Source: Spongilla lacustris (taxonomy: Eukaryota > Porifera > Demospongiae > Spongillida > Spongillidae). From it: DNA of 64,000 nt. The notes under the pieces are model-generated. The model had not been told where the DNA came from. It did not search any database and saw nothing but the letters and a program-made list of their open reading frames with translations. This document shows, piece by piece, positions 62,138-64,000 of the stretch. The DNA is taken from positions 5,102,026 through 5,166,025 of the forward strand of contig OX442437.1 in the NCBI GenBank assembly GCA_949361645.1. The letters are read 5' to 3'. Both the position numbers and the translations under genes were made by a program. How positions within the stretch are numbered: position 1 is the first letter of the stretch; every line of letters begins with the position of its first letter.

Positions 62138-62345
62138 GCATATACTGTTACATGTAGTCATTTGAGTTGCATACGACAAATCGCCCGGAAGTTGCCCCGT
62201 GTATGCCAGCCTTTAGACTCGCAACTCGCAAGGCAGACCTATATGTACTTCATTATTGAACGGGAACACAAACTGGGCTATATCCATGTTTCTATGCAAT
62301 TATGCTATGTTTTGTGGATGAAAAATTGCAAAAGTTGCAAAGCGG

Positions 62346-62431
62346 CTGGGGCTTCGCCCCAGACCCCGATGGGGGAGCTTACAGCGCTCCCCCATACCCC
62401 CTAGCTGGGCGAGAGGGGGCTACGCCCCCTC
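62346..62431. repeat. Three-hairpin GC module, copy B
   Basis: Same order of stems as copy A at 57549-57637 with only scattered differences. Confidence 0.9.
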
Positions 62432-62860
62432 CTGCTCCCACCCGCGCTCTTAATCAGTTCCACCTTATTGCTTTCCCGAACCCCCCCGTCTCCCGATCAG
62501 CCTACGGGCCTGTATCCCCCACTCAGTCTCGTCCGTTCGCGTGCCATCGCTCCATTTGACGTGTAATCGTCTTTGGGACCAACGCCAGTCACTTCTACCA
62601 CCTTCCTTCTATTTGGAGTTTTTTTGCGATACATCCATCAACTTCGGCACCGTTTGCCAGTGCGCCATTTTGTCCACTCGAACTTTGACACTTTGTACCA
62701 CCGCATTGGTTTATGTAATCACGAACAAAGGTTGAAACCCCGACCTAGCAAGCATCTAGCTATCAAATGAATATAGGCATAATAAGAAGATATCAACCAA
62801 ACAAGTGGTATCCCACTTTAAAAAAATGCTAAACCGCCGTTATGCATCGGGGGATTAAAG

Positions 62861-63377
62861 ATTAATAATATGCAACCGCAACGCGGAACTGAAACAACAG
62901 ACAACATGTTATGCGGAACTTAAACAACGCAGAACTGAATTTAAAGTACTTACTGGCAACAATTCAGAACTGAAACAATAGGTAACAATGGGCAACAATT
63001 GGAACTGGAAAGAACAAGCTAGATAAGATCGCCAAGTTAATAAAACATGCTAACAACAATCAGAGAGAAAATTAAAATGGGAGGGAGGGTTCGCGGAGAT
63101 GGGCATACTGTAACATTTTCGCGCTGTATGACCGAATAGCATATCAGACTATTCCATTCGGCTGACCAATAACTATAATACATGTATGAGAATGTGAGAT
63201 GTACAGCTTTGGGATATAGATGTAACAACAGATTGATAATTTGGGCTTTCATTTCATATAATATGCTTATATTACACCATCTTTAGATTAAAATAATTAG
63301 CACCATTTAAGCTGCATAGCGCATATGACACATGTATGGCTTAATTGAAATAAATTGCTTTTTTTTTTACACCATAG
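62861..63377. other. Sequence upstream of the glycosyltransferase exon
   Basis: AT-rich unique DNA, probably intron; ends in a T run and the acceptor ACACCATAG at 63369-63377. Confidence 0.6.
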
Positions 63378-64000
63378 CAACTTCAGCTTTACCCTTAAAT
63401 GAGGACTTGAAAATTCATACGGATGCTCCTCAGCATTCTGGAATCAACACAGCATTTATTTTCACTGGCAGGTGGGAATTTCTTAAGATCCAATTTCCCT
63501 ATTTATTTGCAAACTTGAAAGGGAATGGAGGTGTGCTCGACAAAATCGTATACGTGATGATGAATTATAAGAATGATACACATGACAACCTTGTGCGCCT
63601 GAAAAATGTCGTCAACAGGTTATCAGGACAGGACATACTAAGTATGGACTACATGGGCCACCCCCCAGGCTATGTTCTTCCTAAAGGCCATCCTCTTCAT
63701 GATGGCCTGTATGCTGCAGCATACATGAACGTACTACAGGATATTACACAAAATCCCACTAATAGATACTTCAAGATAGATGATGATGTAATATATATTC
63801 ATCCAGGAACATTTGAAAATATGATTATCAGGGAAAACACATCTTGCACAATCCGATTTGCAAATATTGCAGGTGCAAACTGGAGATGTAGTTACATCCA
63901 CCAAACAATGGGTTTGTACAATGATAGAAATCTTAATCCAAATGGACTCCAATTTGGATTTTCTCCTCTTGCAGACTGTGGTTGGCATTCAGCAGAATGT
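63378..64000 (+). CDS. Putative GT-A-type glycosyltransferase, partial
   Basis: Open from the acceptor at 63377 to the window edge, about 207 codons, requiring one base from an upstream exon. After a short linker come NTAFIFTGRWEFLKIQFPYL, DKIVYVMMNYKNDTHDNLV and NRYFKIDDDVIYIHPGTF. The KIDDDVIYI stretch, hydrophobic residues around an acidic DxD, is the nucleotide-sugar and metal-binding motif of GT-A glycosyltransferases. Cysteines follow (ENTSCTIRF, NWRCSYIH, LADCGWHSAEC), fitting a secreted or Golgi-lumenal domain. With the membrane-anchor exon at 39702 it would be a type II Golgi enzyme. The exact family and acceptor sugar cannot be told from this part. Confidence 0.75.

Larger units (their letters stand above)
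61551..62860. mobile_element. Composite element with CTTTAATCCCCC ends
   Basis: Left end CTTTAATCCCCCGG and right end CGGGGGATTAAAG are inverted; both are followed inward by related GTTATGCA and CCGCC blocks. The target duplication is not clear. It contains two hairpins, a diverged foldback arm, and the second three-hairpin module. Confidence 0.6.

Overview
The window looks like nuclear DNA from an early-branching animal, most likely a sponge (inference). The support is intron-dense genes with short introns, one gene for motile cilia (CFAP161), metazoan-type gene families, and very heavy loading of introns and intergenic DNA with micro- and minisatellites and with DNA transposons, MITEs and Ty3/gypsy debris. 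There are no operons, and I saw no rRNA, tRNA or CRISPR.

Layout. 1-2473: tandem repeats and unassigned DNA. 2474-4299 (+): CFAP161, eight exons. 5375-19337 (-): SMC6, 26 exons with phases that close into about 1112 codons; its introns hold most of the satellites plus a hAT relic and a mariner-type MITE. 19654-21100 (-): an intronless, GC-rich flavin amine/polyamine oxidase with one frameshift. 21368-23604 and 25609-28186 (+): tandem duplicate short-chain dehydrogenases with identical exon structure, with a decayed fragment of a third copy between them. 28.7-35.5 kb: retroelement fragments, a decayed coiled-coil locus, long simple repeats. 36.1-37.5 kb (+): three candidate exons of an unrecognised gene. 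39702-39816 (+): a signal-anchor exon that matches in phase the glycosyltransferase exon at 63378-64000, so these may be one type II Golgi enzyme gene split by a 23.5-kb intron filled with transposons.

The outstanding find is 40706-47722: a 7.0-kb DNA transposon with perfect 54-bp terminal inverted repeats and a perfect 9-bp target-site duplication (Mutator-like geometry). Just inside each end is an array of the same ~140-165-bp satellite, in opposite orientations. Between them, on the minus strand, is a multi-exon gene. Its splice phases join a ubiquitin-specific protease (USP, C19) domain to a Ulp1/SENP (C48) domain: a candidate dual ubiquitin/SUMO-type isopeptidase carried by a transposon. 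The USP nucleophilic cysteine was not found, whereas the USP His and the full Ulp1 His-Asp-Gln-Cys set are visible. No transposase was recognised in the element.

Right of this are a hAT MITE with 8-bp duplication, a Harbinger-like MITE, a 48-bp perfect foldback, a 5'-truncated Ty3/gypsy pol interrupted by a MITE, a 5-kb imperfect inverted duplication centred near 60180 and invaded by another element, and a recurrent three-hairpin GC-rich module.

Limits: exon borders were read by eye from splice consensus, frame and family similarity. No search, alignment or RNA evidence was available.
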